64,000 bases of DNA from Oscillospiraceae bacterium (GTDB lineage Bacteria > Bacillota > Clostridia > Oscillospirales > Acutalibacteraceae). The stretch's first letter is position 1, and every line of letters begins with the position of its first letter. Shown in pieces: positions 18,230-25,683 of the stretch. The notes below the pieces were generated by a model, which saw only the letters and a list, made by a program, of their open reading frames with translations, was not told the DNA's origin and made no database searches. Position numbers and translations under genes: made by a program. The stretch lies in NCBI GenBank assembly GCA_902790325.1, contig CADARP010000013.1, positions 60,246 through 124,245 of the forward strand, written 5' to 3'.

Positions 18230-18570
18230 TCGGCGATCACACCCAACTTCTGCAGCTGACTGTACATGACACGCTCCACGTCTGTGCTTTTGCTGCGCAG
18301 CGTCCGTGTACGCGCCACGAACACAATATCCCATCCGCCGCTGCACAGCGGCATCAGATGCCTGTACGCTTCTTTAATAACCCGGCGGCAGCGGTTTCGT
18401 TCCACGGCGCCGCCGAGTTTCTTGCTTGTCGTGATGCCGATACGACAAATGCCTGCGCGGTTTTTCAGACAGTAAACAACCAGCGCAGGGCTTACACAAG
18501 ACTTGCCGCGCCCATAGACGCGGCGAAAGTCGGTATTTTGATGGATCGTTACCACCTTGGACAAAACCAT
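18226..18570 (-). CDS. rnpA: Ribonuclease P protein component
   Basis: Protein subunit of RNase P, which matures tRNA 5' ends with the M1-type RNA. The ATG behind AGGATAGGTG gives 114 residues. The arginine-rich RNR motif is present as [18 protein letters not shown] (about residues 52-69), preceded by [11 protein letters not shown]. It lies between rpmH and yidD as in nearly all bacteria. Confidence 0.95.
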   Translation of the reverse strand: MVLSKVVTIHQNTDFRRVYGRGKSCVSPALVVYCLKNRAGICRIGITTSKKLGGAVERNRCRRVIKEAYRHLMPLCSGGWDIVFVARTRTLRSKSTDVERVMYSQLQKLGVIAE

Positions 18571-18598
18571 CACCTATCCTGCATTGCGAAAATGCAAA

Positions 18599-18733
18599 TC
18601 AATAGGTCAGCTTCTTTCTGCCCTTCGCTCTGCGGCGCGCGAGAACCTTGCGGCCGTTGCGGTCGGACATTCTCTTGCGGAAGCCGTGTTCCATCTTGCG
18701 ATGGCGCTTTTTGGGCTGATACGTTCTTTTCAT
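18599..18733 (-). CDS. rpmH: 50S ribosomal protein L34
   Basis: Very basic 44-residue ribosomal protein. It begins [18 protein letters not shown] and continues with [20 protein letters not shown], the universal L34 pattern, ending KKLTY. A ribosome-binding site (AAGGAGG) lies about 9 bases before the ATG. It follows rpsR by 18 bases, so here it is part of the rpsF-ssb-rpsR transcription unit rather than next to dnaA. Confidence 0.97.
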   Translation of the reverse strand: MKRTYQPKKRHRKMEHGFRKRMSDRNGRKVLARRRAKGRKKLTY

Positions 18734-18751
18734 TTTTCGCAATCCTCCTTG

Positions 18752-18997
18752 TTAATCGTTGACATAGGGCAGGAGAGCGACCTGACGTGCGCGCTTGATC
18801 GCAGTGGTCAGCGCACGCTGGTGGGCGGCACAGGTGCCGGTCACGCGACGGGGCAAGATCTTCGCTCTGTCCGAAATAAACTTGTGGAGTCTGGCTACGT
18901 CTTTGTAGTCGATGTATTCCACTTTGTCGACGCAGAAAGAACAGACCTTCTTGCGGCCCTTTCTGTTCTGTCTTCTGTCGTTTTTCTCATAAGCCAT
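18752..18997 (-). CDS. rpsR: 30S ribosomal protein S18
   Basis: Small-subunit protein of 81 residues that binds S6. The core [27 protein letters not shown] and the ending [20 protein letters not shown] are characteristic. Two cysteines (VCSFCVDK) near residue 19 resemble the zinc-ribbon remnant of C+ type S18 proteins, but only one CxxC pair is present, so zinc binding is uncertain. Confidence 0.96.
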   Translation of the reverse strand: MAYEKNDRRQNRKGRKKVCSFCVDKVEYIDYKDVARLHKFISDRAKILPRRVTGTCAAHQRALTTAIKRARQVALLPYVND

Positions 18998-19022
18998 GGA
19001 AAGTGAACCTCCTTATCAAATA

Positions 19023-19481
19023 TTAGAACGGAAGCTCGTCGTCGTCCTGGATATCGTTGAAATCTCCCACGCTGCCGGTTGCATACGCGGGTGCGCTCTG
19101 CTGCGCCTGGGGACGCGCGGGCTCTTCGTAACGGGCGGTGTTGCCCGTGCTGCCGGTTTCCGCTTTGCTGCCGCAGAAGCTGACGTTGTCCGCCACAATC
19201 TCGACTGCGGTGCGTTTGTTACCGTTGCGGTCCTCGTAGTTGCGGGTCTGGATGGAACCCTGCACTGCGATCATCGATCCCTTGCGGAAGTAGCGGCTGA
19301 CGAATTCCGCCGTCTGTCGCCACGCGACGACGTCGATGAAATCCGCCTGGCGCTCTTCGCCCTGGCGTACGAAGTTGCGATCGACCGCAACACGGAACGA
19401 GATCACGGAAATACCGGATGTGGTTGTGCGCAGCTCGGGGTCTGCTACCAGTCTGCCCATGATAACTGCACAATTCAGCAT
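19023..19481 (-). CDS. ssb: Single-stranded DNA-binding protein
   Basis: Coats single-stranded DNA in replication and repair. It has 152 residues: an OB-fold with MGRLVADPELRTT, SVISFRVAVDRNF and VVAWRQTAEFVSRYFRKGSMIAVQG (residues 8-80), then a flexible linker rich in Ala, Pro and Gln, and the acidic protein-binding tail DFNDIQDDDELPF. The ATG is preceded by a strong GGAGGAGGA. It lies between rpsF and rpsR in the conserved order. Confidence 0.97.
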   Translation of the reverse strand: MLNCAVIMGRLVADPELRTTTSGISVISFRVAVDRNFVRQGEERQADFIDVVAWRQTAEFVSRYFRKGSMIAVQGSIQTRNYEDRNGNKRTAVEIVADNVSFCGSKAETGSTGNTARYEEPARPQAQQSAPAYATGSVGDFNDIQDDDELPF

Positions 19482-19498
19482 GATCGTTCCTCCTCCTT

Positions 19499-19786
19499 TT
19501 ACGCCTTTCTGACGACGAGAGAACGCAGAACACCTTCGGTGATCTTTGCGATACGCTCGAGCTCAGCAGGGAATTCGGGGCCGGCTGTGAAGTTGAACAA
19601 AGCGTAGAAGCCGTCCGGTTCATCGTTGATCGGGTAGGCGAGCTTGCGGCTGCCCCACTCGTCAACACTTTCCAGCGTACCGTGTTCCTCGACAAGCGCC
19701 TTGAACTTTTCGATCAGGGCCTGTACACTTTCTTCGCCGTTTGCGACGGAGAAAACCAACATGGTCTCATAGCTGTTGACTGCCAT
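19499..19786 (-). CDS. rpsF: 30S ribosomal protein S6
   Basis: Small-subunit protein of 95 residues that pairs with S18. Family motifs are YETMLVFSVANGEE at the start, WGSRKLAYPINDEPDGFYALFNFTA in the middle and ITEGVLRSLVVRK at the end. It is the first gene of the rpsF-ssb-rpsR-rpmH-rnpA-yidD-yidC-jag cluster and has a strong promoter and a structured leader upstream. Confidence 0.97.
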   Translation of the reverse strand: MAVNSYETMLVFSVANGEESVQALIEKFKALVEEHGTLESVDEWGSRKLAYPINDEPDGFYALFNFTAGPEFPAELERIAKITEGVLRSLVVRKA

Positions 19787-19799
19787 TCTGAAGCACCTC

Positions 19800-19866
19800 C
19801 TTCTGGTCTTTCGGCCGCGGACTTGCCCGCGGCAAGGATCGCAGATCTTCGCAAAATCTGCTTTAC
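19800..19866 (-). promoter_or_regulatory. Structured rpsF leader, candidate S6:S18 autoregulatory motif
   Basis: Between the promoter and rpsF the transcript can form a 9-bp hairpin (GCAGATTTT/AAGATCTGC, one G-U pair). Next to it are two mutually exclusive stems: CTTGC/GCAAG and the longer GCCGCGG/CCGCGGC, which encloses GCAAGT. The S6:S18 complex is known to bind a CCG-containing hairpin before rpsF in many bacteria, so this is a reasonable candidate. The match to that motif was judged by eye only. Confidence 0.45.
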
Positions 19867-19896
19867 CGCATGAGAAAAATTACACGGCAATTAATA

Positions 19897-19924
19897 ATTA
19901 TACCAGCAATTCCGCCAAAGTCAA
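19897..19924 (-). promoter_or_regulatory. Sigma-A promoter of the rpsF cluster
   Basis: TTGACT (19919-19924) and a perfect TATAAT (19897-19902) with a 16-base spacer, about 110 bases before rpsF, in an AT-rich stretch. A strong promoter suits ribosomal protein genes. Confidence 0.85.
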
Positions 19925-19976
19925 GTTTTTTTTGAAACTACGCGAAAAAATCCGCATGACCACAAGATGTAGTACA

Positions 19977-21314
19977 TTATTGTTGCACACGGCGGGAATG
20001 CGCCGCGGATTCCACCGCTGCCGCGGCAGTGATCTGCAAAACGGGCAGGTACGGGAAGTGGTACCGGCCGCTGCCGACCGTCAGACAAACCATTGCCGTG
20101 CCGATGAGAAAGATCCCGTACAGGAACGAGAGCGAGCGCCAGTATCCGCGCCGCATGGATCGGATCACGCCCCACAAAAACAGCGCGAACGTCAGCATGT
20201 AGAACGCCTGGCCGTAACAGATCACGACGTCGCCGAACGTCCATGCGCGATCCTGTCCGCGCAGCATGTCGGCGATCCGGCGCACATAGTCTTTTCCTGC
20301 CGTTGTTTTGAGGTTATCAAAGTAAACTTCGCCGGCATACGTATCCGTGGCATACATATAAAAGAGCTTTTTCGGAATGAGAGAGATGTATTTGCCCGGG
20401 TTTTCGCGTATCCACGCTTTCGCCGCCGCGGAATAGACCGCGTTGATCTCGGTATAATCCATTGTTTTTTTCTGTGCGGACGGGATAAATCCGGCATGGC
20501 CTTCGGCAAACACGGCGTCGCTGTAGCTGCCGTCGGCGTCCGCGTTTGCGCCGATGAGCAGATTGCCGCTGCCGATCGTCGGCTGGTAGACGAATCTGCC
20601 GCTGCTGTGATACGTGAACAGGCAGATTGCCGCGACCATTACCGCCGCGCCTGCCAGCAGCCGCGCATAGCTGTGCCATTTCTGCCGGCGGTACAGCAGG
20701 ACCCACAGCGCGGAAACGAAAAACGGTATTCCCAGCGGCCGCACCCAGTTGGCGTACGCGAGCAGTAGTCCCGCGAGAAACGGCAGTCCGCCGCGTTTGC
20801 GGAACAGAAGCGCCAGCGCCGCGAATGCCAGCGCCGAGAAGCACAGCTCCGTGCGCGCGACGCAGATCTCCGACCAATACGGCGCGCTCAGGCAGAAAAA
20901 GACGGCCGTGCACGCGCAAACGTCCGGCGAAGCGGTCGCCCGATATGCGAGCGTGAGCACGGACAGCAGCAGGATCTGCACAAAGAACATATTCAGAATA
21001 TACGCCGACCGCACGCTGCCGGTCAAGCGCAGCAGCGGGATCAGCAGATTGACGTAACCCGTTCCGGCTGTGCCCTTGCCGACGAAGTCCGCCGCAACGG
21101 GATAGAAGTGTCCTTCGCGCACGCAGCGCATCGCCGTGCCGACGTACCGCGCGGCGTCGCTGATCGGTTCGCCCCGGAACGTCAGCAGCACATAGAGCTG
21201 CATCGCGAGCATCAGCACATAGCAGCAGACGGCCGCGACAGTCAGTCCGCGGCTGCGCGTATTGCCGAACGCGCGCAGGCGCGCAGACGATTCATCCCGC
21301 AAAAAGAACTGCAT
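19977..21314 (-). CDS. Multi-pass membrane glycosyltransferase-like protein (GT39/RgtA superfamily)
   Basis: Integral membrane protein of 445 residues with roughly ten hydrophobic segments spread from residue 25 to 435. An acidic motif in the first extracytoplasmic loop (RGEPISDAARYVGTA, about residues 48-62) resembles the catalytic Asp region of the dolichyl-phosphate-mannose mannosyltransferase-like GT-C fold, followed by YVNLLIPLLR. This suggests transfer of a sugar from a lipid carrier outside the membrane. Substrate and acceptor are unknown. It is transcribed alone, with no glycan gene cluster next to it. The assignment rests on topology and one motif, so it is tentative. Confidence 0.6.
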   Translation of the reverse strand: MQFFLRDESSARLRAFGNTRSRGLTVAAVCCYVLMLAMQLYVLLTFRGEPISDAARYVGTAMRCVREGHFYPVAADFVGKGTAGTGYVNLLIPLLRLTGSVRSAYILNMFFVQILLLSVLTLAYRATASPDVCACTAVFFCLSAPYWSEICVARTELCFSALAFAALALLFRKRGGLPFLAGLLLAYANWVRPLGIPFFVSALWVLLYRRQKWHSYARLLAGAAVMVAAICLFTYHSSGRFVYQPTIGSGNLLIGANADADGSYSDAVFAEGHAGFIPSAQKKTMDYTEINAVYSAAAKAWIRENPGKYISLIPKKLFYMYATDTYAGEVYFDNLKTTAGKDYVRRIADMLRGQDRAWTFGDVVICYGQAFYMLTFALFLWGVIRSMRRGYWRSLSFLYGIFLIGTAMVCLTVGSGRYHFPYLPVLQITAAAAVESAAHSRRVQQ

Positions 21315-21345
21315 CGTTTTGTCTCCCAGCCCAGATTCTACACAT

Positions 21346-21381
21346 TACGAAAAAGCTGCCCTGCACACGGCAAAGCAGCTT
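21346..21381 (-). terminator. Intrinsic terminator after the coiled-coil gene
   Basis: AAGCTGC/GCAGCTT stem followed on the minus strand by TTTTTCG, just past the stop of the coiled-coil gene. Confidence 0.7.
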
Positions 21382-21394
21382 AATGAGGCGCGTA

Positions 21395-22114
21395 TTATTC
21401 CGCGGCTTCCGTCGGATGGATGCTCTGACGGGCGCGGCGGATCTCCGCAAGACTGTCCACCAGCGCGATGTCCGCGTCCTGCATCACACGATCCAGGAAC
21501 TCGGACGTGGCGGAACGGATGTCGTCGGAATACTTGTTGGCCTTGTTGACCAGATCCTCGGCCTTTGCCTCGGCTTCCGCCGTCACGTTTGCCGCTTCGG
21601 TCCGGCGCAGCTCGACCATTTCCGCGAGCTTTTTCTCCGCCGCTTCGAGCATATCGCGGCCTTCCTGATCGGCCTTGGCGCGCACTTCCTCGGCATACGC
21701 CGCCGCCTGCTTGGCCACTTCGCTTTCCTCGACCATCTTCTGCGCCTTTGCTTCGGCTTCGGCGACGATCTGCGCCGCTTTTTCTTCGGCCTCGGCCGTC
21801 GTCTTTTTAGAGAATTCATCCGCCTGACGCACCAGCTCGCGCGCCTTGTCTTCGGACTTCGTCACGAAATCCTTGACCTTGTCCTGTGCGCTCTGCACGA
21901 TGTTGGCGGAATCTGCCTTTGCTTTTTCGATGATGCTGTTGCGCTCGGCCAGCACATTGCGCGCCTGCGCAATCTCGACCGGCAGATTCAGGCGCATATC
22001 CTCCAGACAGGTTTTGATCGCTTTCGTGTCCACCATCGTCTTGTTGGTGAACGCTACGTTGGTACCGGAATCGACCGCGTTTTCGATCTGTTCCAATAAA
22101 TCTTCAAACGTCAT
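21395..22114 (-). CDS. Long coiled-coil protein encoded after coaD
   Basis: Almost wholly helical, charged protein of 239 residues. It has a short N-terminal region (MTFEDLLEQIENAVD, then NLPVEIAQARNVLAER), after which residues about 60-215 form an Ala/Glu/Lys-rich coiled coil (AEAEEKAAQIVAEAEAKAQK) similar to V-type ATPase subunit E/H or DivIVA-like proteins. No catalytic motif. Similar proteins occur next to rsmD-coaD in Clostridia and are often labelled ATPase; that name is not supported here. It may have a cell-division or membrane-associated scaffold role, but this is only an inference. Confidence 0.7.
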   Translation of the reverse strand: MTFEDLLEQIENAVDSGTNVAFTNKTMVDTKAIKTCLEDMRLNLPVEIAQARNVLAERNSIIEKAKADSANIVQSAQDKVKDFVTKSEDKARELVRQADEFSKKTTAEAEEKAAQIVAEAEAKAQKMVEESEVAKQAAAYAEEVRAKADQEGRDMLEAAEKKLAEMVELRRTEAANVTAEAEAKAEDLVNKANKYSDDIRSATSEFLDRVMQDADIALVDSLAEIRRARQSIHPTEAAE

Positions 22115-22133
22115 GATACAACTTCCTTTCTGT

Positions 22134-22622
22134 CTATGATCTGTTTTGGATTCGGTTGATGATCTCCTCCCTGACCTCCGGCGGAACGAAATCGGTGACG
22201 TCGCCGCCCAGGCTGCACACCTGCTTGACGATGCTGGAGGAGAGGAATGTATACTCGACCGCAGAGGAAATAAACAGTGTCTCCATCTCCGGATAGAGGT
22301 TTTTGTTGGTCAGCGCCTGCTGGAATTCCTGCTCGAAATCGGACATGGCGCGCAGACCCTTGACCACGACGTTTGCGCCGTTTTTGCGCACGTAGTCGGC
22401 GAGAAGCCCGTCGCAGACGTCGACGGAGACGTTCGGCAGATTTTCGGTGCAGCGGCGCAGCATCTGCACGCGCTCCTCGACCGTGAACATGCCGCCGGGC
22501 TTGCTGAGATTGTGCGCGACGACCACCGTCAGATGATCAAACAGCTTTGAGGCGCGGCGGATGATGTCCAGATGTCCGCGCGTAACGGGATCAAAACTGC
22601 CGGGGTAAATAGCCTGGCTCAA
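22134..22622 (-). CDS. coaD: Phosphopantetheine adenylyltransferase
   Basis: Makes dephospho-CoA from 4'-phosphopantetheine and ATP. I place the start at a TTG, 8 bases after AAGGAGG, giving an N-terminus SQAIYPGSFDPVTRGHLDII and 162 residues, the normal length; an ATG further upstream would add a 42-residue tail overlapping rsmD. The T/HxGH nucleotidyltransferase motif is PVTRGH, and LFISSAVEYTFLSSSIVKQV contains the conserved C-terminal ISSS/VR-type block. The last CoA step, coaE, is also in this window. Confidence 0.95.
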   Translation of the reverse strand: MSQAIYPGSFDPVTRGHLDIIRRASKLFDHLTVVVAHNLSKPGGMFTVEERVQMLRRCTENLPNVSVDVCDGLLADYVRKNGANVVVKGLRAMSDFEQEFQQALTNKNLYPEMETLFISSAVEYTFLSSSIVKQVCSLGGDVTDFVPPEVREEIINRIQNRS

Positions 22623-22635
22623 CGGACAGCCCTCC

Positions 22636-23178
22636 TTATATATCGGTATCGCGGTAGACAGTGATCTGTGTCTTGCCGTATCGGTAAGTGCGGTAGAGCC
22701 GATACGCGCCGATCGGATCGGGCAGATCCTCGCCGACGGGTGACTCACAGACGATCACGCCGCCTGCCGCCATGCGGTTTGCAAGGTCGGGCAGAACCTT
22801 TTGCAGCAGACCCGAACCGTACGGCGGGTCGAGAAATGCGATGTCGAATGTGCTGCGGTTGTTGCGCACGAACGCGAGCGCATCCGCTTCGAGCACCACG
22901 GCGCGATCCGCAAGCTTGGTCGTTTGCAGATTGCGGCGGATGACGTCGATGCTGCGCCGACTGTTGTCCAGGATCGTGGCGGACGCCGCCCCGCGGCTGA
23001 GCGCCTCGATCGCAAGCTGTCCGCTTCCGCCGAACAGATCCAGCACGCGGCGCCCCTCCAGCTCAAACTGGATGATGCTGAACACGGCCTCCTTGACCCG
23101 ATCGACAGTCGGACGCACGTCATTGCCGGCAAGCGTTTCCAGCGTGCGGCCGCGTGCGGAACCGGTGATCACTCTCAT
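22636..23178 (-). CDS. rsmD: 16S rRNA (guanine(966)-N2)-methyltransferase
   Basis: Methylates G966 of 16S rRNA in the assembled small subunit. The 180-residue protein begins MRVITGSARGRTL and has the SAM-binding motif VLDLFGGSGQLAIEALSRGA (about residues 44-63) and the catalytic N-methylase motif DPPY within IAFLDPPYGSG near 118. It is 13 bases before coaD in the conserved rsmD-coaD pair. Confidence 0.95.
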   Translation of the reverse strand: MRVITGSARGRTLETLAGNDVRPTVDRVKEAVFSIIQFELEGRRVLDLFGGSGQLAIEALSRGAASATILDNSRRSIDVIRRNLQTTKLADRAVVLEADALAFVRNNRSTFDIAFLDPPYGSGLLQKVLPDLANRMAAGGVIVCESPVGEDLPDPIGAYRLYRTYRYGKTQITVYRDTDI

Positions 23179-23210
23179 GCTAACTCACTCTCAAAACAGT
23201 ATTGCATATT

Positions 23211-23240
23211 ATTATCTCATTTTTCACGCCGCTTTGTCAA
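23211..23240 (-). promoter_or_regulatory. Candidate sigma-A promoter of rsmD-coaD
   Basis: TTGACA (23235-23240) and GATAAT (23211-23216) with an 18-base spacer, about 33 bases before the rsmD start. Confidence 0.65.
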
Positions 23241-23283
23241 CGGCTTTGCATGAAAAACTTGTAAAAAATTCAGAAATATCCGC

Positions 23284-25128
23284 TCAATTCTCGCCGTGGA
23301 ACGCCGCATAGACCTTTTCCGCGGTCGTTTTCGGCAGACCCGGCACCGCGCAGAGCGCCTCGACGGTCGCCGCTTTGACGGCGGAGAGCGTTTTGAAATG
23401 TTTCAAAATCGCCTTGGCGCGTGCGGGACCGACGCCGTCGATCTCGGTCAGCGTCGCGGAAAAGCCGGTTTTGCGATGCTTGGCGCGGTGGTAGGAGATG
23501 GCGAAGCGGTGCACTTCCTCCTGGATCTCAGACACGAGCGTGAACGCGCTGCGGCGGGAGGTCAGCGCGATCTCGCCGCCGTCGGCCGCAATGGCGCGGG
23601 TGCGGTGGCGGTTGTCCTTGACCATGCCGAACAGCGGCACAGAAATACCCAGTTCCCGCAGTACCGGCTGCACGGCGTGCACCTGTCCCTGCCCGCCGTC
23701 GAGCAGGATCAGATCGGGCAGTTTGCCGAATCCCTCGTCCGAATCCTTTTCTTCCAGATAATGCGTAAAGCGGCGGCGCAGCACCTCCGCCATGGAGGCG
23801 TAGTCGTCCTGGCCGACGAAATCCTTGATGGCGAAACGCTTGTAGGCGCGCTTGAACGGCAGTCCGTCGCGGAACACGACCATGCCTGCCACGTTGTCGC
23901 TGCCGGCGGTGTGCGAAATATCATACGCTTCGATGTACTCCGGGATGTCCGCAAGCCCCAGCAGCTGCGCCAGTTCCCGCAGCGCGGTCGCCTGCCGGCT
24001 GACATGACCGGACGCCTGCATCAGCTTTTCGGCGGCGTTTTTGCGGCAGAGCTCCACGAGCTGCATCTGTTCGCCGCGCTGCGGCACAGCGACCGTCACC
24101 TTGCGTCCCGCTTTTTCCGACAGCCAGCGTCCCATCAGCTCCGCGTCCTCCATCTCGCCGTCCAGCGAGATGCGCGGCGGCACCTGTCGGTCCATCGAAT
24201 AGAAGCTGCGCACCAGCTCCGTGCGGCACTCCGCCGCGTTTTCCGGTGTGTCGAGAATGAAAAACTCGCTCTCGCGCAGCCGCCCTTCTCCGAAACGCAG
24301 GACGTTCAGGCAGCTTTTTTCCTTTTCCGAAACCAGCGCGAAAACGTCCTGTTCCTCCACGGCGGCGGAATACACCTTCTGCTTGTCTGCCGAGCGCTTG
24401 ATCGCCGCAATGCGGTCGCGCAGACGCGCAGCCTTTTCAAACTCCAGATTCTCGGCGGCGTCCGTCATGCGCTTTTCCAGATCGCGCAGGGCGTCGCCGG
24501 TACCGCCCTTGAGGAACAGCAGCGCTTCCTCGACCGTTTCGCGGTATTCCTGCTCGCTGATTTTTCCGGCGCAGGGCGCGGAGCACTGTTTGATGAAATA
24601 GTTCAGACACGGTCTGCCCTTGCCGATGTCGCGCGGGAACGTCTTGCCGCAGCGCGGCAGACGGTAGATCCGCAGCGCCTCGTCCACGGAATTGTTGACG
24701 GTAAAGTGGCTCGTATACGGCCCGATGTATGTCGCGCCGTCGTCCGCTTTCTGCAGCACGGCGGAGATCATGGGCCAGCCGTCGTTCGAGACGCGGATAT
24801 AGCTGTAACCCTTGTCGTCCTTGAGCAGAATGTTGTATTTCGGCGCGTACTGTTTGATGAGGCTGCACTCGAGCACGAGCGCCTCAAACTCGCTGTCGGT
24901 CAGGATGTAATCGAAATCGGCGACATGCTCCACCATGCGCACGACTTTGACGCCGTGGTTTTTATGCGAGCCGAAATACTGGCTGACGCGGTTTTTGAGC
25001 GCCTTTGCCTTGCCGACGTAGATGATTTTTCCCTGCCGGTCCTTCATCAGATAAACGCCGCTGGTCAGGGGAAGGCGCATCGCTTTTTCGCGCAGCTGAC
25101 GTATGGTCAGCGGCCGGATCTCCGGCAT
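23284..25128 (-). CDS. uvrC: Excinuclease ABC subunit C
   Basis: Nuclease subunit of nucleotide excision repair that makes the dual incision around lesions. The ATG 8 bases after GGAGG gives MPEIRPLTIRQLREKA and 614 residues. Domains in order: GIY-YIG nuclease (LTSGVYLMKDRQGKIIYVGKAKALKNRVSQYF, about 23-54), UVR coiled coil (LEKRMTDAAENLEFEKAARLRDRI, about 214-238), UvrC/RNase H-like domain (EAYDISHTAGSDNVAGMVVF and DLILLDGGQGQV), and C-terminal helix-hairpin-helix pair (IDGVGPARAKAILKHF). All expected motifs are intact. Confidence 0.97.
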   Translation of the reverse strand: MPEIRPLTIRQLREKAMRLPLTSGVYLMKDRQGKIIYVGKAKALKNRVSQYFGSHKNHGVKVVRMVEHVADFDYILTDSEFEALVLECSLIKQYAPKYNILLKDDKGYSYIRVSNDGWPMISAVLQKADDGATYIGPYTSHFTVNNSVDEALRIYRLPRCGKTFPRDIGKGRPCLNYFIKQCSAPCAGKISEQEYRETVEEALLFLKGGTGDALRDLEKRMTDAAENLEFEKAARLRDRIAAIKRSADKQKVYSAAVEEQDVFALVSEKEKSCLNVLRFGEGRLRESEFFILDTPENAAECRTELVRSFYSMDRQVPPRISLDGEMEDAELMGRWLSEKAGRKVTVAVPQRGEQMQLVELCRKNAAEKLMQASGHVSRQATALRELAQLLGLADIPEYIEAYDISHTAGSDNVAGMVVFRDGLPFKRAYKRFAIKDFVGQDDYASMAEVLRRRFTHYLEEKDSDEGFGKLPDLILLDGGQGQVHAVQPVLRELGISVPLFGMVKDNRHRTRAIAADGGEIALTSRRSAFTLVSEIQEEVHRFAISYHRAKHRKTGFSATLTEIDGVGPARAKAILKHFKTLSAVKAATVEALCAVPGLPKTTAEKVYAAFHGEN

Positions 25129-25159
25129 GGGGATCACCTCCGTTTCCGAAAAAAATCAA

Positions 25160-25201
25160 GAATAAAAGAAACAAAGAGCCTCCGTGCTTTCGCACGAAGG
25201 C
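25160..25201 (-). terminator. Intrinsic terminator after ptsH
   Basis: Ten-base stem GCCTTCGTGC/GCACGGAGGC with a GAAA tetraloop, followed on the minus strand by TCTTTGTTTCTTTT. It separates ptsH from uvrC. Confidence 0.88.
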
Positions 25202-25220
25202 CGTTCATGAGATCAAGCGA

Positions 25221-25484
25221 TTATTCCGCGAAACCGGAATTCACAAGGCGAACAAGCTCGTCCACTGCCTGCTCCTCGTCGGGGCCGCCGGCGATGATGC
25301 GGATCGTCGTGCCGCCCATGATGCCCAGGGACAGCACTCCCAGCAGGCTCTTGGCGTTGACGCGGCGTTCTTCCTTTTCCACCCAAATGGAGGATTTGAA
25401 CTCGTTGGCCTTCTGGATGAAGAAGGTGGCCGGGCGTGCGTGCAGACCGACCTGATTTTGAACCGTAACATCTTTTACATACAT
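25221..25484 (-). CDS. ptsH: HPr-type phosphocarrier protein
   Basis: Small phosphocarrier of 87 residues. The catalytic histidine lies in VGLHARPAT (about residue 15), and the regulatory serine block is KSLLGVLSLGI (about residue 46), where HprK phosphorylates Gram-positive HPr. No EI or PTS permease gene is near, so it may serve the general PTS or act mainly as a Ser-46 catabolite signal. It is monocistronic, with its own promoter and terminator. A Crh-like role is unlikely because His15 is retained. Confidence 0.92.
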   Translation of the reverse strand: MYVKDVTVQNQVGLHARPATFFIQKANEFKSSIWVEKEERRVNAKSLLGVLSLGIMGGTTIRIIAGGPDEEQAVDELVRLVNSGFAE

Positions 25485-25530
25485 TGCTCTCTATCCCCCG
25501 AAAACAAAATCTAAATCTATCACATTGCAT

Positions 25531-25558
25531 ATTATAGCACAAAACTTCCGAAGGTCAA
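25531..25558 (-). promoter_or_regulatory. Sigma-A promoter of ptsH
   Basis: TTGACC (25553-25558) and TATAAT (25531-25536), 16-base spacer, about 45 bases before the start codon. Confidence 0.78.
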
Positions 25559-25683
25559 TAATCTGCCTTCCGTTTTTCTAACTTTCGGATGGCTTCATAA
25601 AAAGAGGTCGTCCCTGCCCTGCGGTTTTTGTTGAAAATGACAATAGACCAACGAGGATTTTATGCAACATTGCCGAAGATTCT

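Noticed and set aside
19977..21314. Calling this membrane protein an O-antigen ligase.
   Set aside because: The first-loop acidic motif and topology fit a GT-C transferase better, and no polysaccharide genes are near.
22623..22748. ATG start giving a 42-residue extension of CoaD.
   Set aside because: It overlaps rsmD, and the TTG with AAGGAGG at 8 bases gives the normal CoaD N-terminus.
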